NCBI GenBank assembly: GCA_011947345.1
Contig: JAAVTG010000559.1
Coordinates: 558,001-622,000 of the forward strand
Length of the DNA: 64,000 nt
Direction of reading: 5' to 3'
From: Phytophthora quininea
Lineage: Eukaryota; Oomycota; Peronosporomycetes; Peronosporales; Peronosporaceae
Positions 41,972 to 52,253 of the stretch are shown here, piece after piece. The notes under the pieces were generated by a model. It searched no databases. It had not been told where the DNA came from and saw only the letters and a program-made list of their open reading frames with translations. Position 1 is the first letter of the stretch. Each line of letters starts with the position of its first letter. The translations under genes and the position numbers were made by a program.

Positions 41972-42436
41972 CTAGTCCTTCGGCATTTGGTTCTTCACGA
42001 TCTTGTAAAACTTCACGTACAAGAGGTACTGCTGGTAGTCCGGGTTCGCCTCAAACTTGGTAATACCGCCCCACTTGTTGTGGCACTGGCGGTAGAGCGG
42101 TTCGAACCCCAAGTCCCTCGAGATCTCCAGGCTTTTTCCTGCTTGTACCAGAGCTTGTAGGTGTCGAAGTGCTTCTTAAGGTTTTGGGTCGGACTTGAGC
42201 GTCTTGTTCTTCAGCTTGACTTCGGCGCTCCGAATTGCCATGGTGATGGTACTGCTCACGCCTCTCTCTTCATTGTCAGCGTTGTCGGTGGCTCTTAGGA
42301 ATCGCTTATCGATTCCATCAGCGGTGAGATCGCCGCTCAAAAGGATAACCTGGTCGACGTTCTTGGTTGACGGACCGGCGTCGCAGCTCGAGAGCAGACC
42401 AATCATCGCAACCAGCACAAGGTAGCTCAGACGCAT
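41972..42436 (-). pseudogene. RXLR-dEER effector gene with two frame breaks
   Basis: The ATG at 42436 starts a signal peptide (MRLSYLVLVAMIGLLSSCDA). Residues ~45-50 read KRFLRA, with the RXLR host-targeting motif RFLR, followed by DNADNEER (the EER motif). The first frame ends at 42176 after LKSDPKP. The conserved-looking effector domain continues in other frames: LKKHFDTYKLWYKQ, then after a second break LGFEPLYRQCHNKW and LLYVKFYKIVKNQMPKD, ending at 41972. Intact members are secreted and act inside plant cells. As given, only a short secreted peptide would be made. An initiator motif is present 42 nt upstream. Confidence 0.88.
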
Positions 42437-42477
42437 GGCAGTAGATGAAGTTCCCAGTTGTTGTGGCGGACGGGGCC

Positions 42478-42491
42478 GAATTCGAGAATGA
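42478..42491 (-). promoter_or_regulatory. Oomycete initiator of the RXLR gene
   Basis: On the minus strand TCATTCTCGAATTC, about 12 of 14 positions of the Inr/flanking consensus, lies 42 nt before the ATG. Confidence 0.5.
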
Positions 42492-42673
42492 CTTAGAAAT
42501 AATCTGGATGATTGACGATCCGAAGAGCGATCGCACATTCGTCGAGCCCACCCTGCAATCACGATAGCTTCAGATTATTGTAATACAAGACGTTCTTTGA
42601 TTTCTCTAATAAACATCCTTCGAAGGCTCGTCGGAAGGAGCAGTGTCGGTAGGTTCGTCGTGGTTGGGCTGGA

Positions 42674-42821
42674 TGTGACGGGGTACCGTCACACGGTCGC
42701 CGTGCGCCACGGCGACCAATTAGATTAGCTCTTAGTTTTGTTGGCTCACGGCGCCCGAAGTCGGGCGCCACACAGATTGAATAGCCAGAGTTAAATTCCC
42801 CACAAGCACCGCCCCGTTACA
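42674..42821 (+). repeat. 5' LTR of Gypsy B
   Basis: TGTGACGGGG .. CCCCGTTACA, 148 bp. It contains the near-palindromes GGTACCGTCACAC and CGGTCGCCGTG, and GGCGCCCGAAGTCGGGCGCC, a 9-bp stem with a tiny loop. Confidence 0.95.
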
Positions 42822-42853
42822 TCTGGTAGCACTTCGTAGTCCGCCCACACGAC

Positions 42854-43980
42854 CATGAACGTGAACGACGCTTCCAATTTCAACGAAGGGGCTGGTGCCC
42901 TTGAGCACGCCAGCTTCCCCACTTATCCGTGTTTGAGTGGGAGGCGCTACACCGCCTCGCTGCGGTCTCCGGAGAAGGAGTCATCAAGACGTTGCTGACT
43001 GCTGGAACGGAGACTGCCCAACGCCTGGCTGCTCATGAGTTCATGGCGCGTGAGCTCGCTGACCTGCGTCAGCGTGCGACGACTCCCACGCCGACCAAGA
43101 ACAAGAACGACATCGTGAAGCTCGATGTCTCCACCTACAGTGGTGACGGCGACGCTCGCCTCCAGCTGAATCGCTGGTTCTGTGAGATCGACATCGCGAT
43201 CGAAGCTCGGCAGTTGTCTACCGAGTTTGCTCGTACCCGGTTCCTATTGTCCAAGTTGACGGGGAAGGCCAAGGAATGGGCGCTCGGCAAACTTGTCGCC
43301 GACTCCTCCTGCTTCTCGACGATGGAGTCGCTCAAGGCAGACCTCCGCCTGGCCTTCGAGCCCCCTCAAGACGAGCGTGTCCAACGCTCGGCTTTTCTGT
43401 CACTCAAGCAGGGACGGCTGTCCATGCTCGAATACATTCAGCGGGCACGACACCTGGTGTCGTGCATCACGACGAATCCGGTGGACATGGCGACTCAAGT
43501 CCATGTCTTCATCTCTGGTATGAACGCTGGCTACCAGCGTTTCTACCTGACCAGGAAGACGCCAGGGTCCCTTGAAGAAGCCTTCGAGACAGCACTACGT
43601 GAAGATTACAGCGTGTCCGCTTCCGAGGCGTTCTCCTCGCTACCCCTTCCGTCACGGAGCCTGAGCCCATGGAGCTTGACGCCATTCAGGATTACCACGG
43701 GCGCCGACGATCCGGTCCGGCGCCAACGTCGTCCACCCGACCGCCTCTGGCGGGCCCTAGTCGAGGCACTCGGCCCATGCGGTGCTTCCGCTGTCGCAAG
43801 CTTGGACATCGCGCGGCTGTGTGCCGCGCTCCCGCTCCGGTCTTGGCGCATGTTGTCGCCGAAGACGCTGACGGTATCGTCGCCGAGTCAAAAATGGCGA
43901 CAACCAGTAGGCGCGGGGCGCCCTACTGGTCGTGGAAGGAGCGACGGCTCTCTGGTGGCAGAGCCTCCTCCTAGCCCTTC
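42854..43980 (+). pseudogene. Gag of Gypsy B
   Basis: The ATG at 42854 (MNVNDASNFNEGAGALEHAS) is out of frame with the main Gag body (42929-43680) by one base near 42930. The body shows LDVSTYSGDGDARLQLNRWF, the typical Ty3 Gag start of the conserved core, and TALREDYSVS at its end. After another break near 43665 the nucleocapsid knuckle CFRCRKLGHRAAVC appears at ~43780. Structural protein of the virus-like particle. Confidence 0.85.
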
Positions 43981-45345
43981 CGTGCATCGTGCACAACTAT
44001 TTGCCACCACCTCCGGCAGCGACACGAGACTGATTGTCCTCAATGTTCACGTTGATGGTGCGAAGCGGCCGCTTCGCGCGCTGCTGGATTCGGGCGCGAC
44101 GAACAACTTCGTTCGCGCCGAGAGTTTGTCGGTGCTACCGGCGGACCTGAGCCTTCGCGAAGGTCCGGGGAGATGATCGTGAAATACGCCGATGGCAAGC
44201 CACGGCGTACGCCGCGGCGCTCTACGACCTTCACGTACGAGTTCGACGGATTCCGAAGCTCCGAAGAGTTCCTCGTGATCGAGCTGAGTGGCTCGTTCGA
44301 TTGCGTCTTCGGCATCCCATGGCTCGCCCGTCACCAGCCTGAGATTAACTGGCTGACCGGCACGGTCCGCCCACGTGACATCGACGTGAATGCAGTCCTG
44401 GCGTTCTTGCGCGGAACGCCGAACCGATGGCCGCATGTTGCAGTCATGGACTCCGACTCCATGACCCATGCCGCACCTGAAGTGGGCGATGGCCCTTCGT
44501 GTGCGGCATGCGAGCACGCATCCTGCGCCGGTCTTGAGCAGGTGCCTCAAGACGTGTCTGACGTGGTCGAGCATGGGTTCCCACGTCCCGATGAGCAGTG
44601 GCTCTCGACGGCGGACAACAACGTGGTCGAACAGGGGTTCCCACACCCGGATGAGCAGCGGCTCTCCGTTGACGATAAACAAGAAGATGTGGTTGAGCGT
44701 GGCCTCCCACGCGCGGTCGAGCAGGGACTCCCGCATGTGGTCGAGCAGGAGCTCTCTGATGAAGTTGACGCCGATGTCGTGTCCCGGCGTCTGAATACAG
44801 CAGACTTGGTCGAGCGTGGTCTCCCACTGCCTGCTACCGATGCGTTCACCCGGCCAGTCCGTCGCCGTGGGCGCCGCCAGCCTCGGCGTCCCCGCGCTCC
44901 TCCGAGCGAGTCAGACACATCTGACTCCGAGGTTATCTCTGTTCTAGTGCGAGATGACGCGGCGACGAACCCGCGCACGCGCGACGTCGAGGTCGCACGT
45001 CCTCCGTGCGACGCACCCGAGATCACCAAGTTGCCTGGTCTGTCGTGGAAACACTTCCTCCACGACTTGAAACATGGTGAGATCGAGCAGGTTTGCATGA
45101 TCGTCGCGGACAACTCCGCGACCATCACGGCTGTCGATGTTGACGCTGGCGACCAAGCCTTCGATGCCCGGAAACGCCCGCAAGGCGCTGAGCCTAAGTC
45201 TGCCCGCGAAGCCCGCTACTTGGCTCAGTCGTTACCGGCACTTGAAGCCGCTGGTAACCCAGTTGCTCCGCTGGTTCGCGAGTTCATCGACATCTTCCCC
45301 GACAAGGTTCCGGCTGAACTCCCCCGATCGTGGTGTTCGACACGA
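43981..45345 (+). pseudogene. Protease of Gypsy B and a repeat-rich linker
   Basis: The retropepsin active site ALLDSGATNNFVRAE lies at ~44080-44120. A frame change at ~44170 leads to ORF 44173-45351 with CVFGIPWLARHQPEINWLTG. After the protease there is an unusual linker of ~300 residues. It contains degenerate repeats of the form VVE-[HQR]-G-[FL]-P-[RH]-x-x-[DE]-Q (44565-44830), an RRRGRRQPRRPRAP basic patch and an acidic Ser-rich stretch. A one-base break at ~45325 precedes the RT. Confidence 0.78.
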
Positions 45346-47761
45346 AATTGATCTCGTTCCCGGATCGAAGTACTGTGTGACGCGACAATGGCCGCTTCCC
45401 CGCGACCAAGTCAAAGCAATTGATGCGTTCTTCGAGGGTCGCCGGCAAGCCGGCCACGTCCGTGAAAGCCTCTCTCCACACTCCAGTCCTACGTTCTGTG
45501 TGAAGAAGGCGACGGGCGGTTGGCGCATTGTCCACGCCTTCAACAAGCTCAATGACGCCACCATCCCAGCACAAACGCCGATCCCACGGAAGGACATGGT
45601 GCTCGACACTATGTCTGGCAGCACCGTGTACAGTGCTATCGACCTGATGGATGGCTTCTACCAAATCTTGATGCGTGAAGAAGACGTGCCGTTAACCGCG
45701 GTCAGCACGCCCAGCGGAATGTTGTGGGAATGGCTCGTGATGCCGCAGGGGCTCAAGAACGCCCCTGCCACATTCAACCGCATGGTGTCCAATCTTCTTC
45801 GCCCGTATCGAGACTTCGCGCCCAGCTACTTCGACGACATCTTCATTCACAGTCGTGCCGAGAGCGGCACGACGGACGTCGACATCCACCTTCAACACCT
45901 CCGCAAGGTGTTCGAGGTGATGCGGGAAAACAAGCTGTACGCCAACTTGAAGAAATGCATCTTCTGCGCTCCCGAGATCCCGGTACTCGGGAGCTACGTC
46001 AGCAAAGACGGCGTTCGAGCCGACCCGGAGAAGATCGCGGCGATCTGCGCTTGGCCGACTCCGCAGGACCAGAAACAGCTTCGGCAGTGGCTTGGACTCG
46101 CCACATATCTCCACCACTACTCGAAGAACTTTGCTTCGACTGTTCGGCCGCTGTCGCAACTCCTGAAAGCCGACGCCACGTGGTCGTGGCGCCCCGAGCA
46201 CCAAGCAGCCTTCGACGCGGTGAAGACAAGCTTATCCACCGCGCCAGTCCTAATGCTCCCGGACCACTCGAAGTCTTTTCACGTGGTGTGTGACGCGAGC
46301 GACTTCGCGATCGGTTGCGCCTTGATGCAGTTCGACGACACTGGTCGCGAACGAGTGGTGAGCTACCAGTCGCGTCAACTGAAGCCTGCGGAGCGGAATT
46401 ATCCAGTCCACGACAAGGAGCTGTTGGCGATGCGATACGCCCTCATCAAGTTCCGCGTGTATCTCTTGGGCGAGCAGACCTTCGTGGTCTACACGGATCA
46501 CGCGTCGCTGCGGACAGCGACCAAGAGTCCCCACTTGTCCCAGCGCATGGCGCGTTGGCTGTCGCTCTTCTCGGAGTACAACTTCGTCGTTCACTACAAG
46601 CCGGGCAAGACCAACATCCTTGCCGACGCACTCTCGCGTCGCCCAGATTACGTGCAATCGGGTCGCCATGCGATTGGCGACGAGGATGACGACGAATGCG
46701 CAATGTGCACCGCTGATGACATCGCTGCTGTTGAAGTCGCAGCGTCCACTCCGCTCCGCAACCTGATCGCGGCCGCGTACGAGTCGGACGCAGCGTGCTC
46801 CGAATTGATTAAGTACCTGAGAGAACCATCAGACGCGGCGCGGCGCCGCTTGTCCCTTCGCAGTCGCGCCCGTGTTGACCGCTACAGTCTCGATGGGGAT
46901 CTGCTGACCTTCCGCGTCGATCGCGCGGACCCGCCACGCATAGTCGTCCCGCTTGACGACGACCTCAGAGCCCGACTGATCCATGAGTTTCACGATACCC
47001 CTAGCGGCGGCCACCTCGGACGCGAGAAAACATTCGCGTCACTATCGCGCGACTTCTACTGGCCACACATGTACAAGTGGGTACGCAAGTGGGTCCGCTC
47101 CTGTGAAGCGTGCCAGCGTGTCAAGCCTTCGCCGTCGAAGCGAGCCCCGCTTCGACCTCTTCCAGTCGCGACGGGTCCGTGGACATCGGTCAGCATGGAT
47201 TTCGTTTTTGGTCTGCCACGAGACGCTCAAGGCCGCACAGGCATACTTGTTTTCGTCGACCGATTTAGCAAGATGGCCCACCTTGCTCCCGTTGCCTCAT
47301 CGATCACCGCGTCTCAGTCGGCGGCGCTGTTTCTCGACACAGTGTATCGCCACCATGGACTTCCATCCTCAATTGTATCCGATCGAGACCCGCGTTTTAC
47401 TGCAGCTTTCTGGACGGAACTCTTCAAACTTGTCGGGACGCGGTTGGCGATGTCCACCGCGTCACATCCTGAGACCGATGGCCAGACCGAACGAGTTAAC
47501 CGGGTTGTCGAAGACGTGCTGCGGAGTTACGCCACGTCATTCACGTCATGGAGCTCTTTCCTGCCGATGGTGGAGTTCGCCATCAATAACGCCGTGCACG
47601 CGTCAACTGGCCTGACGCCATTCTTCGTCAACTTTGGCCGTCACCCGCGCGTTCCGGCGCTCCTTGGGCTGGAGCGCCCCTTCCAGTTCAGCTGTCAGGG
47701 ACCCACGACGTTGCGACCTCCACTTCCACTGGTGTCGCCTCCGCAGCGCCGCACGAGTTGA
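45325..47761 (+). CDS. Reverse transcriptase, RNase H and integrase of Gypsy B (open frame)
   Basis: A continuous frame of about 810 residues. RT: GGWRIVHAFNKLN, YSAIDLMDGFYQI, MPQGLKNAPATFNRMV, catalytic SYFDDIFIHSR at ~45825. RNase H: FHVVCDASDFAIGCALMQ, FVVYTDHASLR, NILADALSRRPD. Integrase: GGHLGREKT with CEACQRVKP (zinc knuckle), then SMDFVFGLP (~47195), SDRDPRF (~47380) and ETDGQTERVNR (~47470), the D,D-35-E residues. All catalytic residues expected for activity are present. The frame is left near 47690, before the chromodomain part. This is the best-preserved polymerase in the window. Confidence 0.93.
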
Positions 47762-48762
47762 CCGCTAACCCCAATGTGAACGCGGTGACCACGAGGTCTT
47801 CCACGCGGGACTCCAGCCAGGGTCCTCTTACACGGGCCGCCGCGCGAGCGTCGGCTGCTTCTCCACGAGATGTTGCTGCTTGGACCAGTCGGACGCTGAT
47901 CAACCCGCGTCCGCGTCGCGCAGCTGAGCTTCGCACTGCACCTGATTCGGTCTCGGCTACTGGGCCTCCGCCGTCAAACTTTGCGCCCAACGCGGCGCCG
48001 CAGCGGAGCGACACTGCGGCTGTCCATGAGTTCGTGCAACAGCGCGCGGCGATTGTCCGCTACGTCCGCGACGCGATCGCTGCTGCCGTCGATCGCCAGA
48101 AGGAGAATGCGGACCGCAGCGGACGCCGAAACGTGGAAAGGTTCCACGTTGGGGACCAGGTCCTATTATCTACCAATGGGATTTCCCCAACCCTTGTGAC
48201 GAATCTGGGCGCAAACAAGCTCGCGCCACGGTACATTGGCCCATTCAAGGTGTTAAAGATCATTGGAGATGCTTATCGGCTACAACTACCATCTGCCCTG
48301 CGACTACACCCGACGTTTTACGTCGGTCGTCTGCGCCGCTACCGCCCGGCGTCGATCCCTAGCGATAATCCGGTGCCGCGTGACGCGGCACCCACAACAT
48401 CTGCCGCAACGCTCGATTCTCCCGCTCCAGCTGCTCCACGCAGCTCTCCAGGCGCTCCAGACGACGCGCCATCGCCCACTCGCGCTCGGTTCCTTCGCGA
48501 CGGCCCGGCTCCGCTTGTTGATCGCGATGGTAACTTTCGTCACATTGTGGAAGCCATCCTTGATCACGACGACTCCACCGGTAGTCGCAGCGCTCGTCGC
48601 TGCGACGGGGATATCCCGAGCTCCCGCCGGTATCTGGTCCGGTGGATTGGACCGCTGGACGACAGCTGGGAGCCGCGGGAGGTGCTGCTAGCGGACGTTC
48701 CGGACTGCGTGGAGGCGTACGAGGCAGGCCTTCCACGGGGCGCGACTCCTCGCCGCGCCTAG
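47690..48762 (+). CDS. Integrase C-terminal tail and chromodomain of Gypsy B
   Basis: The open frame 47758-48762 joins the polymerase after a one-base break near 47690. It shows KLAPRYIGPFKVLKIIGDAY and LHPTFYVGRLRRYRP (GPF/GPY module), a Pro/Ala-rich spacer, and a chromodomain (48530-48740: HIVEAILDHDD .. YLVRWIGPLDDSWEP) with the aromatic positions expected for methyl-lysine binding. The last ~400 bp are also covered by the antisense ORF below. Confidence 0.88.
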
Positions 48763-49264
48763 CCTCGTGCAGCGCTCGCTGGAACAGCCCCACCAGCTTG
48801 CGCTCGGCTTCGGAAAGGGGTGTGGCGCTTGTGATGCGCTCCCAAACAGCGTCACTTGGTCGCGGTACGCTGTACCCGCGACAACTTGGACATCCGATGC
48901 GATAATGAGCGAAGCAGCAGTCGCGGTCGGCATCCCATGACAACTCGCAAATCTGGACCGCCAAGGCCCCCACGGAGAAGCGCGAGTGCTGCTCCTCGCG
49001 CTGCAGGAGTTTCTGCTGGAACGCCGCTGGCCCCTCCGTGTTCCAGCGGTTGACGAACGCCGTCCAGGACCGATCCATCGACTGCGCGGTGACGCTGCCG
49101 ATCGCAGCGTCGGGTTTGCTTCGCGTGGCGCGCCAGCGGCTAAACAGCGCACGCATTTCGCTGTCACTGAGGGCGTTGTCGAAGCCACTGCAGTCCGTGA
49201 AGGCCCAACGCTCCAGGACCTCCTCGTACGTCACGAGCTCGGCGTCCACGGTGTCTCTGTCCAT
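48359..49264 (-). CDS. Antisense ORF of 301 aa in the 3' region of Gypsy B
   Basis: From the ATG at 49264 the frame is open for 906 nt on the strand opposite to gag-pol. The first ~167 codons lie in a region with no sense coding (48763-49264). The rest overlaps the chromodomain and Pro/Ala spacer. Residues 1-90 look like a folded helical protein (YEEVLERWAFTDCSGFDNAL, SEMRALFSRWR, SWTAFVNRWNTEG). A Cys/His cluster CCFAHYRIGCPSCRG lies at ~115-130. The C-terminus ends in a coiled coil with Leu heptads (MARRLERLESCVEQLEREN). I do not recognise the family. Composition and position suggest a real accessory gene, perhaps acquired, but expression is unproven. Confidence 0.55.
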   Translation of the reverse strand: MDRDTVDAELVTYEEVLERWAFTDCSGFDNALSDSEMRALFSRWRATRSKPDAAIGSVTAQSMDRSWTAFVNRWNTEGPAAFQQKLLQREEQHSRFSVGALAVQICELSWDADRDCCFAHYRIGCPSCRGYSVPRPSDAVWERITSATPLSEAERKLVGLFQRALHEARRGEESRPVEGLPRTPPRSPERPLAAPPAAPSCRPAVQSTGPDTGGSSGYPRRSDERCDYRWSRRDQGWLPQCDESYHRDQQAEPGRREGTEREWAMARRLERLESCVEQLERENRALRQMLWVPRHAAPDYR

Positions 49265-49359
49265 GTTCGTACTGCTGCTGTCGCGGGTGGCTCTTTCGAT
49301 TGTGAAGAGCTCACCAAGCTGTTTGGGATCATCGCAGCTTCAACCTTACGTAGGGGTGG

Positions 49360-49507
49360 TGTGACGGGGTACCGTCACACGGTCGCCGTGCGCCACGGCG
49401 ACCAATTAGATTAGCTCTTAGTTTTGTTGGCTCACGGCGCCCGAAGTCGGGCGCCACACAGATTGAATAGCCAGAGTTAAATTCCCCACAAGCACCGCCC
49501 CGTTACA
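49360..49507 (+). repeat. 3' LTR of Gypsy B
   Basis: Identical by eye to the 5' LTR over 148 bp, indicating a recent insertion. Followed by CTGGA. Confidence 0.95.
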
Positions 49508-49512
49508 CTGGA

Positions 49513-50636
49513 GGCAGGGCTTCGCATCGATCCTTGATACCCCATCAAATGCACGTTGCACAACGTGTGTATCAACTGGATGGTGATGCGGCCAACGAAC
49601 CTGCATCAACATCAATGATACTATCGGGCTTCGAGACAAACTCTCCAAACACAATATCAAGTACTACAACTGGTACCTTAGAAGTTTCTTGTCGCCTCTA
49701 TTTACGCTGCAACGTGAAGCAACTCCCACTGACGAAACACCCCATCAAGCAGAGCAAGAACACGAGGCCATCTATTTTCAACTTATGACAGCGTCGGATC
49801 GGATCAGAACCGCCAGTGTGACACCGAGCACTACGCCACCTAGTGGCGAATGGTGTCATGCTGATCAGAGCACCAGCGACCCCATTCGCTCGTTGTTAGA
49901 TGTTGAAGTGCCATCCCCACGAGTGTCAGCCACAACTAACCACGGTAGATCGGCTGACAAAATCTGGTGGAGATGGAAGAGCTATCAGTAACTTGGCCAT
50001 GCCAGTCCAACGACGTCGAGTACAGCCAACTCGAACCCTGACTAACTGAAATTGTCCCGCGATCATAAAGAAAAAGAGTCTCCTTCGGTTACTGTGCTTG
50101 TAAGAGTTTATCTCTGCAAACCGATGTCTACTGCAACACAAGAGCCATTCTTCAGTCTGAGCGGATACATTATCAACGATTTTCGCACATGCCTTGACGA
50201 CAAACGTGCAGAAATGTTTTGTCTTATGAAATCAAACGGGCAAAAGTACAAAAGTCGACTGCACAGTCAGCAAGATAGCTAGGTATTGATACGGTATCAA
50301 TCGTATCGTGGTGATACTAATACATACGATTGAATTTTCAAACATCAAACTCACTCTCTGTGGCCTTTGTATCAGCATCACTGATACAGCTTGTATCTCC
50401 GCTGATGCGAAGCCCTCTGTGAATCGCATTTCCAGTTGTTTCGAGCCTCGACGTGATTACCACTTTTTGCCTACCATCATGAATGACATATCAAGCCCCC
50501 GTCAAACTTTGCAGCTTTATCGACGGCTGTCGAATCCGTCTCGGCTGCAAAACTCTCAAGAGACAATGTGAATAGATGGCATGCAAACAACTATTTTCTT
50601 TTCTTTTGACGTCGTGGCTCAAAAGTGGCACGTGGT
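49513..50636. other. Non-coding or decayed DNA right of Gypsy B
   Basis: Short frames (49534-49788, 49689-49991, 50052-50282) overlap without a domain. A local run with GATAC repeats (GGTATTGATACGGTATCAAT..GATACTAATAC) lies at 50282-50400. The sequence up to ~50600 is AT-richer than the following gene and contains the 3' flank of pectin methylesterase. Confidence 0.4.
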
Positions 50637-51671
50637 TTACAAGTACTTGGAGTCGACCCACCACTCGGACCCGTAGCCTTCCCCAAGGATGTCCGTAATG
50701 ACCACCGACGTGTTGAGCTGGCCGCTGAAGGAGACTCTCTCATCCGTAGCTGCGCCAGCGCCCGTGTTGTTAAACTCTTTGAAATACACATCGTCGGTGG
50801 TAGAGTTGGCGTTCCAGGGGCTCCATCCCTTGGGGTTGATGACGTTGCTGATCTCGCTGTTCTGCCACACGACGCGAGCGTATGAACGCCACGGACGACC
50901 CAAGTACGCCGTGCCGTTGACGCTGCCAAACACGCGAGCGTTGTTAAACACATACCAGGACGGATTGGTATCATTGTTGCGGCCATTTGCCGTGATGCAG
51001 CCCTTTCCAATCACGTCAAAGTCACAGCTCTCGAACCACGCCTTGGCGTATTGACCGAAGACGAAGTCGATGGCACCACTGATGTAAGTCTTGGCGAACA
51101 GCTCGCGGCCCTCGTTAGCGTACAGCGTGTCCTGATACCCGGAGAAGTTGCAGGCGTAGAATCCGTAGTCGGATCCGTTGACAAACGTGGCCACCGCTTG
51201 ACCGACGTTGCCGGCCGTGTTGGCAACGTTGATGTTATACACTTTGACGCTGTTGGTCTTGAGACGCAGCGTGCTGGTCAAGTCATTGCGATTCTTGGTG
51301 ATCTCGGCTGGGATGTCTTTCTGGGCCATGGCTCGAGTGATAGTCACCTCATTGGCAGCGTACGACATCGAGTCGCACGTAGCACCTTGAATGACGAGCG
51401 GACCCGCCAGTAGAGTAACGAGAACTTGTTCGTGGTAGACTCCTGGCCGCACGAAAAGAGTCTGCACCTCGGTAGTGTTGGGGTTCAAATGTGCAACGCC
51501 CTCGGTGACAGTTCGGTAGCTGCCGTTGTATGATCCCGTGGCGTCGACGACGATGGCACCTGCGGGAGGTTCGATCCGCGCGTTTGGCCCGCTGCACGCA
51601 ACGTCGGACGCCGCGAATGCGCCTGCAGCGAGGCTGATGAGAGCTGCGAGTGGAGACAGAAAAGTTCGCAT
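50637..51671 (-). CDS. Secreted pectin methylesterase (CE8)
   Basis: 344 aa, single exon, intact. The signal peptide is MRTFLSPLAALISLAAGAFA. The pectinesterase beta-helix contains CNFSGYQDTLYAN (first catalytic Asp), SGAIDFVFGQYA (second Asp) and YLGRPWRSYARVV (substrate-binding Arg), all as in active CE8 enzymes, and several N-glycosylation sites. It de-esterifies homogalacturonan in plant cell walls so that polygalacturonases and lyases can cut it. A near-perfect oomycete promoter element lies 15 nt before the ATG. Phytophthora genomes carry many such genes, but no other copy is in this window. Confidence 0.95.
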   Translation of the reverse strand: MRTFLSPLAALISLAAGAFAASDVACSGPNARIEPPAGAIVVDATGSYNGSYRTVTEGVAHLNPNTTEVQTLFVRPGVYHEQVLVTLLAGPLVIQGATCDSMSYAANEVTITRAMAQKDIPAEITKNRNDLTSTLRLKTNSVKVYNINVANTAGNVGQAVATFVNGSDYGFYACNFSGYQDTLYANEGRELFAKTYISGAIDFVFGQYAKAWFESCDFDVIGKGCITANGRNNDTNPSWYVFNNARVFGSVNGTAYLGRPWRSYARVVWQNSEISNVINPKGWSPWNANSTTDDVYFKEFNNTGAGAATDERVSFSGQLNTSVVITDILGEGYGSEWWVDSKYL

Positions 51672-51685
51672 TGTCCGCTAGAAGC

Positions 51686-51699
51686 AAATTGGGAAGTGA
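51686..51699 (-). promoter_or_regulatory. Oomycete Inr/flanking element of pectin methylesterase
   Basis: The minus strand reads TCACTTCCCAATTTGCTTC, a full match to TCAYTYYNCAWTTTNYY. It is the clearest core promoter in the window. The transcript leader would be under 20 nt. Confidence 0.78.
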
Positions 51700-52253
51700 A
51701 CTGCCGAGCCGCTTAGCTTGGACAGCCACCGCCGGTGGATTGCGTTCGTGTTGCTCTTTCGTCTACACGTGAAGCTGCAGCCGTGACAGGTGCCTCATCT
51801 TGGGATTGGCTGCGTTGTCTAGTGGTTGATACCGTACTCGGCAATGCCTGCGGTCTTTTGATCCTCGAAAGTATGTCGTGTGCTTGGTTCATTGCAAAGG
51901 ATCAAGGAAAACAACCACGAAGACGTGCTGCTGCTGCTGCTTGTGCTCAATGTGACAACCACAACACAACCACGAACGACCAGTGTAATAAAACTTGCCG
52001 ACTTCCACTAGGATGGGGACATCTGCAGCAGCAGAAGAAATCGCCACGCAGGACTCATCTTGAGACGGGCGAACACAAAGAGCTCGACTAGTACTTTAGT
52101 AGATAGCGCGGTCCCAGCCACGAAAAGTGATTTGCTTTAGGATCCTTACGAATGCATTGTTCCTTTGTGATGATGACGCCAAGTTAACTTCGCTAGCACT
52201 GCCTCGATCCTTTCGAATAGCTGCGCGTCCACAAGAGAAATAAGTGGTAAAGC
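51700..52253. other. Intergenic region between two minus-strand genes
   Basis: One plus-strand frame (51735-52091) has a Gln/His-rich, low-complexity end and no domain. It is probably chance. No promoter element was seen apart from that of pectin methylesterase. CTG/CAG-like runs lie at 51930-51945. Confidence 0.45.

Larger units (their letters stand above)
42674..49507 (+). mobile_element. Ty3/Gypsy chromovirus B with very short LTRs
   Basis: 6,834 bp. LTRs of 148 bp at both ends, target duplication CTGGA (42669-42673 and 49508-49512), and a primer site TGGTAGCAC right after the 5' LTR, matching the 3' end of initiator Met-tRNA. Order: gag, protease, repeat-rich linker, RT, RNase H, integrase, chromodomain, an extra ~600-bp 3' region with an antisense ORF, LTR. 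Confidence 0.95.

Noticed and set aside
44540..44840. Repeat tract as an independent tandem satellite
   Set aside because: The units are in frame within the chromovirus ORF and drift in DNA sequence, so they are a protein repeat and not a satellite.
45692..46669. Long antisense frames inside the RT/RNase H of chromovirus B
   Set aside because: They overlap fully conserved catalytic sense codons and look like codon-bias shadows, unlike the 3' antisense ORF that has its own non-overlapping half.
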